Positions 7,454 through 17,466 are shown, numbered from the stretch's first letter. The stretch is 64,000 nt of DNA from Rufibacter tibetensis (GCF_001310085.1 NZ_CP012643.1:1581001-1645000); one strand, 5' to 3'. Notes: a model not told the origin generated them from the sequence alone. Numbers and translations are program-made.

Positions 7454-8128
7454 ATGAATCTTGAAGTAAGGCAAACCAAAGACGGCTCCACTACCCTATT
7501 TGTCCCAGAGTTGAACGAGCATTACCACTCGGTACACGGGGCGCTGCAGGAGTCTTTGCACGTGTTCATCAAAATGGGCTTACAGGCTGCTCTGGAACGC
7601 TTGACTACGGTGCGCCTGCTGGAGGTGGGCTTCGGTACCGGTTTGAATGCCCTACTCACCTTGCAGCATGTCCTCGCCTCCGGCGCTGATGTGTACTACG
7701 ACACCCTGGAGAAGTTCCCGCTTACGCCCGAGGTGGTAGCCCAACTGCAGTTTGACAAGTTCATCCTCAACCCTGAGTTGCTTGACTTCTTCAAGCCCCT
7801 TCACGATGCCCCGTGGGAGCAACCCGTTTCCATTTCCCCTCATTTCACCCTTCGTAAGCTGGAAACGGATTTGGAAGCCTTTGCTCCTGCCCCGGAAAGC
7901 TATGACCTCATCTACTTTGATGCCTTCGCCCCGGAGAAACAACCTCATTTGTGGACTGACGCCATCTTCCAAAAGATGTATGATTGCCTGGCTCCTGGCG
8001 GCACACTGGTCACCTACTGCGCCAAAGGAAGCTTCAAACGCAGCCTGAAAGCCGCCGGCTTTACCGTGGAAGCGCTGCCTGGCCCACCCGGCAAAAGGGA
8101 GATGACACGGGGGGTGAAATCTTTGTAA
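7454..8128 (+). CDS. mnmD: tRNA (mnm5s2U34) methyltransferase MnmD-like
   Basis: 224-aa cytoplasmic Rossmann-fold methyltransferase matching the methyltransferase half of MnmC, here as a stand-alone domain without the FAD-dependent oxidase half. Features: LEVGFGTGLNALLT SAM-binding loop near residue 59, the diagnostic YFDAFAPEKQPHLW motif near residue 156, and C-terminal APGGTLVTYCAKGSFKRSLKAAGF with PGKREMTRG. The family methylates 5-aminomethyl-2-thiouridine at the tRNA wobble position to mnm5s2U; stand-alone MnmD enzymes are known in other bacteria lacking fused MnmC. Whether the modification order applies here is inference. A palindromic repeat copy follows the stop. Confidence 0.88.
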   Translation: MNLEVRQTKDGSTTLFVPELNEHYHSVHGALQESLHVFIKMGLQAALERLTTVRLLEVGFGTGLNALLTLQHVLASGADVYYDTLEKFPLTPEVVAQLQFDKFILNPELLDFFKPLHDAPWEQPVSISPHFTLRKLETDLEAFAPAPESYDLIYFDAFAPEKQPHLWTDAIFQKMYDCLAPGGTLVTYCAKGSFKRSLKAAGFTVEALPGPPGKREMTRGVKSL

Positions 8129-8130
8129 CG

Positions 8131-8156
8131 CCTTTTAGGGCTGTTTTCAGCAAAAG
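8131..8156. repeat. Short palindromic repeat, half copy
   Basis: CCTTTTAGGGCTGTTTTCAG, the best match to the family core TTTTAGGnnTGTTTTC, three bases after the mnmD stop. The mirror half is missing. Confidence 0.5.
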
Positions 8157-8326
8157 AAGATAAAAGCGTCTCGTCCATCTGATTCTACAAAGGGGGAATT
8201 TTCCCAGGTGAAAGTAAACGCTTTATAAAGAAGTGAAAAGCGTAGATCAGCCTTCCTAATTCCATTAACAACAACCCTAAGTTTCGTATCTTCAAGCTTC
8301 CAAAACACACAAACAAAACCTCTTAC

Positions 8327-10834
8327 ATGAGAATTCTTTACTTTCTGGCTGCCTTTCTGTTGGTAAGCCTGGGAGGACAGGCGCAAACTACGTCGCCCAC
8401 GAAAGCCAATTACCGGCTGGCCTCCCGTTTCTCCCCTAAAAAACTAGAAAAGCTTATTTTCACCACCAGCCTTGATCCGCATTGGTTAAAGCATACAGAC
8501 CGGTTCTGGTACATGTATGAGACCACCAACGGCAAGAACTGGTACATTGTAGATCCGGCTAAGAAATCAAAGCAAGCCATCTTCAACACAGATCAACTGG
8601 CCGCCGACATTACCCTGGTGGTACGCGACCCGTTTGATGCGCAGCAACTTCCACTGGAGAACCTTAAGTTTACTGAAGACGAGAAGAACGTGCAGTTTGA
8701 GGTGAAAAGCACCATTGACCAGGTAAAGAAAGACCGCGTTGATAAAAAGGCCGCCGACTCACTGGAGAAGAAGGTCTTTTACTTCCAGTACAACCTGGCT
8801 ACCCGTAAACTCACCGAACTAAAGGAGTTCAACAAGCCGAAGCGTAAACCTACCTGGGCCTCTATCTCACCAGACCAGAAGTTTGTGGTGTTCGCCAAGG
8901 AGCACAACCTCTATTGGATGGACCGCGCCAACTACGAGAAAGCCCTTAAGAACGAGAAAGACTCTACCATTGTAGAAACTAAATTCACCACTGATGGTGT
9001 GGAGCACTACACGTACGGTGATACCAACGGGGAAACCAACGTGGAGCGGGAGAAAAACAAGAAGAACCGCAAGCCCGCTTTCATCATGTGGTCGCCGGAC
9101 TCTAAGCACTTCATCATGACCCGCACCGATGCTCGCAAGGTGAAAGACCTGTGGGTGTTGCACAACACCGCTGCTGGACGTCCGGCGCTGGAAACTTACA
9201 AGTACCAGATGCCTGGCGAGAAAGAGGCTCCTATCAGAGAGTTGCTGCTGTTTAACTTAGCTGACAAAACAGCTAAGAAAATTAACGCCACCGCCTTCAA
9301 AGACCAGGAAATCTCTGTGTGGCCGGCTCCCGCCAAGCAAAGCTCCCGTGATGATGAGTTCCGCGCTAACCTTTGGCACGGGGACAACAACACCATCTAC
9401 TTCACCCGCACCAGCCGTGACCTGAAAAGAATTGACGTGTTGTCAATAGATGTTCCATCAGGGACTGTGAAACCATTGATTGACGAGCGTTTCAACACGT
9501 ACGTGGAGGTAAGCCGCGTAGGCCTGGTGAACGGCGGCAACGAATTGATCCACTGGTCTGAGCGTGACGGTTGGGCGCATTTCTATCTGTATGACCGTAA
9601 CGGTAAACTGAAAAACCAAATTACCAAGGGCGCTTTCCACTGCGAAGAGATTGTAGGCATTGATGACAAAGCCCGTGTGCTTTATTTCACCGCCAACGGC
9701 CGAGAAGCCAAGGAAGATCCTTACTACCTGCACCTGTACCGCGTGAACTTTGACGGTTCTGGCCTGAAGCTGTTGAACCCCGGCAACTTTGACCACCAGT
9801 CCAGCATGAACGACAGCCGCACGTTCTTTGTGAATACCTCGTCGCGCGTGAACACCGTGCCTAAATCGGTGCTGTATAACAGCAACGGCAAGAAAGTAAT
9901 GGACCTGGAAACCGCTGATTTGTCTAGCTTAATGGCTGCCGGTTACAAATTCCCTGAGCCATTTAAAGTGAAAGCGGATGACGGTGTGACCGATCTATAC
10001 GGTGTCATGTACAAACCTTTTGACTTTGACTCTACCAAGAAATACCCCATCATAGAGTACATCTATCCGGGCCCACAAACTGAAGCCGTGAACAAAGCCT
10101 TCGGCCGGAGCATGGACCGTATGGACCGGTTGGCGCAAATGGGCTTCATTGTGATCACCGTTGGTAACCGTGGTGGTCACCCGGCCCGCTCCAAGTGGTA
10201 CCACACCTACGGCTACGGCAACCTGCGCGACTACGGCCTAGCCGATAAGAAAGCCACCGTGGAGCAACTGGCAGACAGACATGACTTCATTGATATTGAC
10301 AGAGTAGGCATTACCGGCCACTCTGGTGGAGGGTTCATGTCTACGGCTGCCATGTTGGTGTACCCAGACTTTTTTAAAGTGGCGGTTTCTGGCGCTGGTA
10401 ACCACGAGAACAACATTTACAACCGCTGGTGGTCTGAGAAACACCACGGCGTAAAAGAGGTGATCACCGCCAAAGGCGATACCACCTTCCAGTACTCCAT
10501 TGACAAGAACCCAGATTTGGCTAAGAACCTGAAAGGACACTTGCTGCTTACTCATGGTGACGTAGACAACAACGTGCACCCGGCCAACACCATCAGAATG
10601 GCAGACGCCCTGATCAAAGCCAACAAACGGTTTGACCTGGTAATCATGCCTGGCCAACGCCACGGCTACGGTGATATGACAGAGTACTCTTTCTGGATGA
10701 CCGCTGACTACTTCTCTAAACACCTGCTAGGTGACTTCTCCCAAACCGTAGACATCACGGAGATCAACAAAGAAACCGAGCAGAACAACAAGAAGCCTCA
10801 GGGCCGCACCGCCACTCCTGAAGACGAAGAATAG
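8327..10834 (+). CDS. S9 family prolyl oligopeptidase / dipeptidyl peptidase IV-like
   Basis: 835-aa secreted peptidase. Signal peptide MRILYFLAAFLLVSLGGQAQ, then an N-terminal beta-propeller (DPP IV N-like, about residues 40-550; ISPDQKFVVFAKEHNLYWMD and MWSPDSKHFIMTR are propeller strands), and an alpha/beta-hydrolase domain. The nucleophile elbow GHSGGGFMS places the catalytic serine near residue 666; the Asp is in THGDVDNNVHP and the His in GQRHGYGD. These enzymes cleave peptides after proline or alanine in the periplasm. A Lys/Glu-rich insert is followed by a hydrophilic C-terminal tail. Its own terminator follows. Confidence 0.92.
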   Translation: MRILYFLAAFLLVSLGGQAQTTSPTKANYRLASRFSPKKLEKLIFTTSLDPHWLKHTDRFWYMYETTNGKNWYIVDPAKKSKQAIFNTDQLAADITLVVRDPFDAQQLPLENLKFTEDEKNVQFEVKSTIDQVKKDRVDKKAADSLEKKVFYFQYNLATRKLTELKEFNKPKRKPTWASISPDQKFVVFAKEHNLYWMDRANYEKALKNEKDSTIVETKFTTDGVEHYTYGDTNGETNVEREKNKKNRKPAFIMWSPDSKHFIMTRTDARKVKDLWVLHNTAAGRPALETYKYQMPGEKEAPIRELLLFNLADKTAKKINATAFKDQEISVWPAPAKQSSRDDEFRANLWHGDNNTIYFTRTSRDLKRIDVLSIDVPSGTVKPLIDERFNTYVEVSRVGLVNGGNELIHWSERDGWAHFYLYDRNGKLKNQITKGAFHCEEIVGIDDKARVLYFTANGREAKEDPYYLHLYRVNFDGSGLKLLNPGNFDHQSSMNDSRTFFVNTSSRVNTVPKSVLYNSNGKKVMDLETADLSSLMAAGYKFPEPFKVKADDGVTDLYGVMYKPFDFDSTKKYPIIEYIYPGPQTEAVNKAFGRSMDRMDRLAQMGFIVITVGNRGGHPARSKWYHTYGYGNLRDYGLADKKATVEQLADRHDFIDIDRVGITGHSGGGFMSTAAMLVYPDFFKVAVSGAGNHENNIYNRWWSEKHHGVKEVITAKGDTTFQYSIDKNPDLAKNLKGHLLLTHGDVDNNVHPANTIRMADALIKANKRFDLVIMPGQRHGYGDMTEYSFWMTADYFSKHLLGDFSQTVDITEINKETEQNNKKPQGRTATPEDEE

Positions 10835-10856
10835 ATATTCTGTTATAGTTGTAAAT

Positions 10857-10895
10857 CAAAAGCCGCAGTCATTCACCTGACTGCGGCTTTTTTTC
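10857..10895 (+). terminator. Rho-independent terminator after S9 peptidase
   Basis: Stem AAAAGCCGCAGTC with GACTGCGGCTTTT (10879 on), 8-nt loop, and a T-run. Confidence 0.92.
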
Positions 10896-11066
10896 ATGCC
10901 TCTATCATGATACAGCGTCCAGCATTGTTCTTCGCTTCTATTTATGACCTCTTCTTCAGAAAACAAGCCCAAAAGCCCATTCAAGTTTGGCTGAAATTTC
11001 TCTGTGTGCAACCTCTTCCCTCTTTCGGTCAATTCTTTTATATATTCTTTTCCGTATACAGCGTCT

Positions 11067-11657
11067 ATGAAGAAACTTCTGCCCTGTTTGTGGCTTTCTC
11101 TGCTCTTTTGTGTATCCTGCTCCAGAGACAATACCGCCCAGTATGAGACCAATCCTTCGGTAGAAGCGGTGATAGATGCGCCACCTGCCGTTTCTTTTAG
11201 CAGCTTCGTTTCTGAACTGCCCGTCTTGTCTTTGCCTTTTAAAGCTACCTGCTCGTTTGAGTATGTTTTGGGCCCCAGGTTAGACACCACGGCTGCCAGC
11301 GCCTACTTAAAACCGCACGAGCTTCCTTATCGCCGGCTTGCCATCAGTGGGAATGTAAGCGCCCTGCTCCTGCTCTTCCCCGCCGATGAGACGGTACCCA
11401 GAATCAGGACGTACAATCAGAAAGGAGTTCAACTGGACGAGCAGAACCTTAAAGTCAATCCTTGCGGCGAGGAGCCCGGGTTCAAGCACAGCGAACAGTA
11501 CACCATCCAGAAAGACTTCACCATTGTCCACCTGGACAGCACCACCCGTTGGAAGTTTGATGCCGAATACAATGAAATACCCAATACCAGAAAGCTGACC
11601 GTTACCCGCAAACGATTCAAAATATCGCCCACGGGCGACATCACAGAAATAAAGTAG
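11067..11657 (+). CDS. Lipoprotein of unknown function
   Basis: 196 aa, starting MKKLLPCLWLSLLFCVSCSRD: a lipoprotein signal with lipobox CVSC (Cys18). The upstream in-frame ATG at 11004 would place the signal internally, so 11067 is chosen. The remainder is beta-rich with two well-spaced motifs (AISGNVSALLLLFPAD; DFTIVHLDSTTRWKFDAEYNE) that do not match a family I know. Separated from the START-fold gene downstream by 69 bp and possibly co-transcribed with it. Confidence 0.65.
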   Translation: MKKLLPCLWLSLLFCVSCSRDNTAQYETNPSVEAVIDAPPAVSFSSFVSELPVLSLPFKATCSFEYVLGPRLDTTAASAYLKPHELPYRRLAISGNVSALLLLFPADETVPRIRTYNQKGVQLDEQNLKVNPCGEEPGFKHSEQYTIQKDFTIVHLDSTTRWKFDAEYNEIPNTRKLTVTRKRFKISPTGDITEIK

Positions 11658-11726
11658 AAGCAGAAAGCACCAGCCTAACTGTACCCATTTTACCTTCTCT
11701 CTAACACCTCTACCACTACTATTATT

Positions 11727-12110
11727 ATGAAAGAATTCAAGAAGTATTACCTCCTGCCGGCTACCCCAGAGGAAGTATATATAGCCCTCACCAACCCCAT
11801 CACCATGGAAATCTGGACCGGTGAACCTGCCGAAATGTCTACAGAACCTGGTACTGAGTTCTCACTTTGGGGAGACAGCATTGTGGGTAAGAACCTGGAG
11901 TTTGAGGAAAACAAAAAGATAGTGCAGCAGTGGTATTTTGAAGGTGAACCCGAAGACTCCATTGTCACCATCAAGCTACACCCGCACAAGCAGGGCTGCT
12001 CCATGGAGGTCAAACAAACCAACATTCCAGACGAAGCTTATACAGATATCACCGAAGGCTGGGACGAAAGTTACGCCGGCGCTTTGCTGGCCTTTTTTGA
12101 AGAACAGTAG
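11727..12110 (+). CDS. SRPBCC / AHSA1-like START-fold protein
   Basis: 127-aa small cytoplasmic protein. N-terminal KKYYLLPATPEEVYIALTNP followed by MEIWTGEPAEM is the AHSA1 (Hsp90 ATPase activator homologue) pattern of the SRPBCC superfamily; it continues with GKNLEFEENKKIVQQWYFEG and ends with the long helix ITEGWDESYAGALLAFFEEQ. Members bind hydrophobic ligands in a helix-grip fold; the specific ligand is unknown. Length is typical. Converges on the SusD-like gene with a shared terminator between. Confidence 0.85.
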   Translation: MKEFKKYYLLPATPEEVYIALTNPITMEIWTGEPAEMSTEPGTEFSLWGDSIVGKNLEFEENKKIVQQWYFEGEPEDSIVTIKLHPHKQGCSMEVKQTNIPDEAYTDITEGWDESYAGALLAFFEEQ

Positions 12111-12156
12111 CAAACTACCCAGGAACGGGTCACCCTGCTTTGGAGGGTTTCTACAA

Positions 12157-12184
12157 AAAAGGCCGGTAAACAACCGGCCTTTTC
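12157..12184. terminator. Bidirectional terminator
   Basis: AAAAGGCCGGT (12157-12167) and ACCGGCCTTTT (12173-12183) with a 5-nt loop; A-run on the left and T-run on the right, so it can stop both converging transcripts. Confidence 0.88.
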
Positions 12185-12206
12185 TATTTATATGTGTTTG
12201 GGAAAA

Positions 12207-13625
12207 TTAGTCTACATCCCACCAAACTTTCCCGTACAGAGTGTCTCCTCCATTCAAACGCTGCACTGCGGCGCTGTAGCCGGTGGCGTTCAGGAAAGAC
12301 TCATCTGACGGGTACATCTGTCTTGTGGGCACGTTGTTTCCGCCCGAAGGAATCAGGTTGTTTGGATAACCCGTTCTCCTCCACTCCGCCCAGCCTTCAT
12401 AGCCGTGCATGAACAGGTGGATCCAACGTTGGGTCCCAATCTGCTGCAGGGCATTGGCTGGGTCATAGGCTATTCCGGGCTTCGTTAACAGTGTATTGGC
12501 ATTGGCCGTAGCAGCGGCAGTGGTCACCGTAGGGCTTACCGTCCATTGAATCACCGAGTTGCGTACGGCTGCTTCGTAGTTGGTTTTCGCTTCAACGTCT
12601 CCGCCCGGGATCCAGCCTAGTTTAGCAGCTTCCGCTCTCGCAAACAGGGCCTGCGGATAGGTCACCAGGTAGATGGTGGCGTTTTGCGCGTAGATGGCGG
12701 TTCCTAACAACGAGTAACCCGCCACGTTAGGCATTCCGACCGTGGTACCAAACGGCAAACCAATATAGTCCCCCGAAGTTCTTGTTGGCTGTCCGAAGAC
12801 AGGTAACCTTGGGTCAGCCACTGGTTTCAGGTAGTCTACCAACGTTTTGGTCAAGGCCCACCACTCACGGCCTCTGTTCACTTCCCCGTACCAGTAGTTT
12901 TGGTTGTTTGCATCGGCTAGGTGTCTAAACACGAAGCTATCTGCATTGCTGGCCATGATGCCATCTGTTAAGGCCGCGTTGAACTCCGTTCTTCCTTTGT
13001 TAGGGTCTACTTTGGAAATGCGTAGGGCCATCAACAACCTGATGGTGTTGGCCAGCTTCTTCCACTTGGTCATGTCACCGTTGTAGATGATGTCATTGGT
13101 GACATTGCCGGGCACAATCTGGTCATTGGCTTCTTTCAACAGCACGAACAAGCTGTTGTAGATAGACTCTTGCGTGTCATATTTAGGAGTGAACCCTTTG
13201 TTACCTTTTAAAGCTTCGGTGTATGGTACATCGCCCCATCTATCTGTGATATGCCAGAAATAATACGCTTTCAGAATTTTGGCAACAGCCAATTGGTTTA
13301 CAACCGGGCCCTGGAGAGCACTTAAGTCCTTTGAATTAAGCGCCTCTTCAATGTTCATCAATGGTCCCTGGTATAAGCCATAAAAGCTAGTACCTCCAGT
13401 AGGGTAAAGCGAAGCCGTTGGGTACTGGGTCTCGGCCAGGTACTGCGCCATGAACTCGCCCTGCGGTGAAGAACTTAATCCCGGAAGAGATAGCATGGCA
13501 TTGGCCAACAGCTGCATGCCAGATGCCGTGCTGGGTGAGTTTGGCGTGATGTTGAGATCTTCATCAAAATTGTTGCAACTCCCCAGAAGCAGCCCCGCCA
13601 AAAGAATGATATATAACTTCTTCAT
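12207..13625 (-). CDS. SusD/RagB-family nutrient-binding lipoprotein
   Basis: 472-aa lipoprotein, signal MKKLYIILLAGLLLGSC with Cys17 as lipidation site. Helical TPR-like SusD fold: opening FDEDLNITPNSPSTASG, then YYFWHITDRWGDVPYTEAL (the hallmark helix with WGD-P-Y), and a C-terminal MHGYEGWAEWRRTGYP block typical of the SusD-like_2 branch. It forms the surface-exposed lid of a SusCD transporter with the SusC protein encoded 11 bp upstream at 13637-16861. No glycoside hydrolase, sulfatase or peptidase gene lies beside the pair, so the substrate cannot be inferred; this branch is often linked to peptide or unknown substrates. Confidence 0.92.
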   Translation of the reverse strand: MKKLYIILLAGLLLGSCNNFDEDLNITPNSPSTASGMQLLANAMLSLPGLSSSPQGEFMAQYLAETQYPTASLYPTGGTSFYGLYQGPLMNIEEALNSKDLSALQGPVVNQLAVAKILKAYYFWHITDRWGDVPYTEALKGNKGFTPKYDTQESIYNSLFVLLKEANDQIVPGNVTNDIIYNGDMTKWKKLANTIRLLMALRISKVDPNKGRTEFNAALTDGIMASNADSFVFRHLADANNQNYWYGEVNRGREWWALTKTLVDYLKPVADPRLPVFGQPTRTSGDYIGLPFGTTVGMPNVAGYSLLGTAIYAQNATIYLVTYPQALFARAEAAKLGWIPGGDVEAKTNYEAAVRNSVIQWTVSPTVTTAAATANANTLLTKPGIAYDPANALQQIGTQRWIHLFMHGYEGWAEWRRTGYPNNLIPSGGNNVPTRQMYPSDESFLNATGYSAAVQRLNGGDTLYGKVWWDVD

Positions 13626-13636
13626 TGTGATTCAGA

Positions 13637-16600
13637 TTAAAAAGTGATGTTAAGATTAACCCCATAAGAACGCACCGTAGGCAACTGACCTGACTCATAC
13701 CAGCTAATGGCCTGGCCGCCGGAGGAGAGTTCTGCAGGATCTAATCCCTTAGGCGCTTTCTGCCATAGTTGGGCTACGTTACGGGAGATGAGCGCCAGCC
13801 CAACTCTTTCAAAAGGAAGCTTGCCCAGCATTGCTTTGTCCAGCGTGTAGCCAATGCGAACCTCTCTCAGTTTCACGTAAGAGGCATCATATAACCAATC
13901 ATCATAAATACGTCTGGCTACAGTTCCGTAGTAGGTTTGAGGGTTCACATAAAGGGTTACTTCCTGACCGGCCTTAGGCGTTCCTGGGCCATAGATGCCG
14001 TTTACTTTCACACCGCCGCCTTCAGAAACGGGGTCGCGTACGTTCTTGCCGTTGTCATTCAGCGCAGCGGTCTCTGCCGCCTGACCGGTTCTCATGGCCA
14101 GCATCTTAGATCTGCTGAAGAACTGTCCGCCCACCTGGTAATCAATCATGGCAGACACATCAAACTTCCATAAACGCACTGAATTCTGGAAACCACCCGT
14201 GAAATCTGGAAGCACGCTTCCAAAATTGTGGGTAGCTGCCGTAAAAAGAGGAATTCCGCTGGCATTCAACAGGATTTTACCGGTAGCCTCATCGCGCTGG
14301 TAGGTCTGGCCCACCAATGCTCCAAATTCCTGCCCAACATACGAGTTCAAATAACTGGTAGTGGCAGAGTAGGTAGTGGAGTAGTGGTTGTACACATTGA
14401 TGCCCGGCGCTAGTTCTACCACTTTGCTTCTGTTTCTGGCAATGTTGAAGGTAGAGTTCCAAGTGATAAAGCTCTTATCTATGGGTGTACCTGACAAAGC
14501 CAGCTCAAACCCTTTGTTCTCAATTAATCCGGCGTTAATAGTAGTGGAAGCATACCCGCTGGTACCAGAGACCTGCAGCGGAATGATCTGGTTCACGTTC
14601 TTCTGACGGTAGAAGGTCATATCCAACCCTAACCGGTTCTGGAAGAACTTCAGGTCCATACCCGCTTCATACGAATGGGCGAAAGACGGTTCAATCAATG
14701 GGTTGTTCAGGTTATCTGGTACGGCCAGTGTGTTCACATTGGTAGTACCAGCGTAAACGGTTCCTACGTTGTAGAAGGAAGTAGTTTGGTATGGAGCAAG
14801 ATCAGAACCGGCCTGGGCGTAACTCACTCTCAGTTTACCTAAAGAAAGCGGGTTCCAGTCCAATAACTCGCTGAATACGAAAGACCCAGAAAGAGACGGA
14901 TAATAGTAAGAATTATTCTCTGGCGGCAAGGCCGAGGAGTTATCGTTTCTCAAAGAGGCATCAAGGAAGTAGGTGTCTTTGTACCCCAGTGACACCATGG
15001 CGTAGGCACTGCGCACTTCTTTTCTATGCAAGTAAGAAGAGGTAGCCGGGCGGTCAATGGAGGCGTCAATGTTGTAGAAGCCCGGCGCTGAAAGACCACC
15101 TACGGTAGCCATGCTCAAGTAGGTGTATCGGTCGGTGAACAGGTTAGCTCCTAAGTTGGCATTGATAGAGAACTCACCCCACTCTTTGTCAAACTGGGCC
15201 AGGAACTCATAGTTCATCTGTTGCCCTTGGTACTTCCCTACGGAATAGGCAGGCACTGCTTCTTGTCCGCCAAAGCTAATTCTGGATTCAATGTTCTGGG
15301 TGTACATATCACCGCGCACAAAACCACTCAGTTTTAAAACGGGCAGCACCTGGTATGTAACTCCAATATCTCCGAATAGGCGGTCTCTGCTATCATCTAT
15401 CGGGTTTTCATAGGCTTCAAAGAAAGGGTTGTTCCAGTAAAGCGCTTTAAAGTTGGTCACCACCCCGGCGTTAGCCCCAGTTAACGGCACGGCTCTCAGG
15501 TTCCACTGCAGAAAGCTTCCGTCTTCATAGCGGTAGTTCCGCATGCGGTTCATGTCCACGCTCCGCTGGAACCACTGGTTGGTGTAGCGGGCGCCAAACT
15601 CAGAACCTTGGGTTGGCCGACGGGCGTTGTTGGTGGCAATGTTGAGGTTGGTAGAGACGTTCAGTTTCTTGCTGATGTCAATGCCGGCGCTTACCCCCAC
15701 GTTGTTTCTTCTCAGGAAGGTGTTAGGCTCTACGCCTTCAATTCTGGTGTCATTGAAGCTTAACCGGAAGTTGGTGTTCTCCCCGCCGCCAGAGATTGTA
15801 ACGCCATTGTTCAGGTTAGAACCGGTCTCATAGTAGTCTCTGATGTTATCTGGGTGCGGCAAAAAAGGCGTCTCTTTCCCAAAATCAGGGTCCTGGGGGT
15901 AGAAGCTGTAGAACTGCCGTACCGGGGTCCCGTCCATTTTAGGCCCCCAGCTTTCGTCCACCTCTAATTGCACCACTTTCTGGCCATTGGGCAACGTATT
16001 CCAAGTTTGCTTAGAGCCACCACCGTAGATATTCTGCAAGGGCATAAAGTTGCCCGTCTTCTCAATAGAATAAGCAGAGTTCAGCTGAACCGTTACTTTC
16101 TTAGCACCTTTCGCGCCTTTTTTGGTGGTAATCATTATCACCCCATACTGCCCGCGAATACCATACAAAGCCGAAGCAGCCGGACCTTTTAACACGTTGA
16201 TCGACTCAATGTCTTCCGGGTTGATGTCCTGGCCCAGGTTCCCGAAATCTGCTCCTGCGTCTCCGGCAAAGTTGGTGTTGGCAATAGGCGTACCATCCAC
16301 TACCAGCAAAGGAGGGCTTGAACCGTTGATGGAGTTCACGCCCCTGATCACCAGCTTTTGAGTTCCGCCCATGCTGGCACCGGAAGAACCTGTTACCTGC
16401 ACCCCCGCTACTTTACCAGCCAGAGAGCCTAACACGTTCTGTTCTTTGGTAAAGGTCAGGTTCTCTCCTTTCACTTCCTGGGTTGCATATCCTAAAGACC
16501 GCTCACTGCGCTGAATACCCAAGGCCGTCACCACTACCTCATCTAAGGACTTGGCATCTGGATCCAAAGAAATAGCATAAGCGCTTTGGCTCCCTACTGG

Positions 16601-16861
16601 CACTTCTTTGGCCAGGTACCCCAGGTAGCTCACCACCAAAACGGGGGCAGCACCGCTAGTACTGTTAGAAACATTTAATCTGAAGTTTCCATCTGCATCT
16701 GTGGAGATCCCGTTCGTGGTTCCTTTGACCACTACGCTAACGCCTGGCAAGGCGGTGCCATCGTCTGAGGCGGTTACCTTGCCGGTGATTTCTCGTTGCT
16801 GCGCAAAGGCCATGCTCAGCGAAGAAAGAAGCACCAGTAAGAGAAGTAAAGTTTTTTTCAT
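13637..16861 (-). CDS. SusC/RagA-family TonB-linked outer membrane transporter
   Basis: 1074 aa. Signal peptide (MKKTLLLLLVLLSSLSMAFA), an N-terminal carboxypeptidase-regulatory-like beta-sandwich (REITGKVTASDDGTALPGVSV to about residue 105), TonB-box-like SLDEVVVTALG, plug domain (GVNSINGSSPPLLVVDGTPI; GPAASALYGIRGQYGVIMITTKKG), and a 22-strand barrel to the C-terminal VNLNITF. The family imports large substrates across the outer membrane, energised by TonB-ExbBD. First gene of a two-gene operon with the SusD partner. The 700-bp A/T-rich region upstream holds its promoter, with no adjacent sigma/anti-sigma pair. Confidence 0.95.
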   Translation of the reverse strand: MKKTLLLLLVLLSSLSMAFAQQREITGKVTASDDGTALPGVSVVVKGTTNGISTDADGNFRLNVSNSTSGAAPVLVVSYLGYLAKEVPVGSQSAYAISLDPDAKSLDEVVVTALGIQRSERSLGYATQEVKGENLTFTKEQNVLGSLAGKVAGVQVTGSSGASMGGTQKLVIRGVNSINGSSPPLLVVDGTPIANTNFAGDAGADFGNLGQDINPEDIESINVLKGPAASALYGIRGQYGVIMITTKKGAKGAKKVTVQLNSAYSIEKTGNFMPLQNIYGGGSKQTWNTLPNGQKVVQLEVDESWGPKMDGTPVRQFYSFYPQDPDFGKETPFLPHPDNIRDYYETGSNLNNGVTISGGGENTNFRLSFNDTRIEGVEPNTFLRRNNVGVSAGIDISKKLNVSTNLNIATNNARRPTQGSEFGARYTNQWFQRSVDMNRMRNYRYEDGSFLQWNLRAVPLTGANAGVVTNFKALYWNNPFFEAYENPIDDSRDRLFGDIGVTYQVLPVLKLSGFVRGDMYTQNIESRISFGGQEAVPAYSVGKYQGQQMNYEFLAQFDKEWGEFSINANLGANLFTDRYTYLSMATVGGLSAPGFYNIDASIDRPATSSYLHRKEVRSAYAMVSLGYKDTYFLDASLRNDNSSALPPENNSYYYPSLSGSFVFSELLDWNPLSLGKLRVSYAQAGSDLAPYQTTSFYNVGTVYAGTTNVNTLAVPDNLNNPLIEPSFAHSYEAGMDLKFFQNRLGLDMTFYRQKNVNQIIPLQVSGTSGYASTTINAGLIENKGFELALSGTPIDKSFITWNSTFNIARNRSKVVELAPGINVYNHYSTTYSATTSYLNSYVGQEFGALVGQTYQRDEATGKILLNASGIPLFTAATHNFGSVLPDFTGGFQNSVRLWKFDVSAMIDYQVGGQFFSRSKMLAMRTGQAAETAALNDNGKNVRDPVSEGGGVKVNGIYGPGTPKAGQEVTLYVNPQTYYGTVARRIYDDWLYDASYVKLREVRIGYTLDKAMLGKLPFERVGLALISRNVAQLWQKAPKGLDPAELSSGGQAISWYESGQLPTVRSYGVNLNITF

Positions 16862-17158
16862 GCTTTGATAAGATTTAGGGGTTAGATGATAGATAATGAA
16901 GGGGTTAAAAGAGGGATGTCAAATTTCTTAGTTGATTATATTCAAAAAATTAAATATCTCCTAAAAACAGACTAATAATTCTTAACATTCTTTTAACCTT
17001 ATAAAACTTCTATAAAAACATCTACCAGAATAGAAGCTCTTTTGCTAAAAATATAATTCTGACACTTTGAGACGCATCCGCTCTTTAAGTCAAGGCTTGA
17101 GAACTGAGAACTTAATTCTATTAAGTGATACTGCTTCTGTTAATAGATTCGAACTCTC

Positions 17159-17194
17159 CTTTTAAGCCCATTTTTCTAAAAACTGACCTAAAAG
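17159..17194. repeat. Short palindromic repeat
   Basis: TTTTAAGCCCATTTTTC / AAAAACTGACCTAAAA: both halves of the TTTTAGGnnTGTTTTC family are recognisable. Confidence 0.5.
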
Positions 17195-17466
17195 AGAGAT
17201 TCCAGCTAACTCAATGCAAACAGAAAATATGACCTTATGGAAGGCAGTATTTGTAGAGTTCGGATAAAGAGGCGCCTCTTAATGAAAGAGATCTTACCCT
17301 ACCCCGTAGGGAGCGTGGACGTTTTTTGCTTAAATGCTGTTAGTAAACCAAGAATGCTCGTGGCTTATATCAGAGGAAAAGCCGGAAAGAGAGTGAGCGT
17401 GTGCAAATGTTCTGACACAAAGTAATTCAAGGAACAGCTCACGTTTATGCTTGCTGCTTAAAAAGG

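Noticed and set aside
10238-10723. 161-codon open frame antisense to the S9 peptidase
   Set aside because: Shadow of a strongly supported gene; no homology recognised.
17237-17425. 62-codon plus-strand open frame upstream of the SusC gene
   Set aside because: No recognisable motif, no promoter or regular coding composition, lies between repeats; likely a chance frame.
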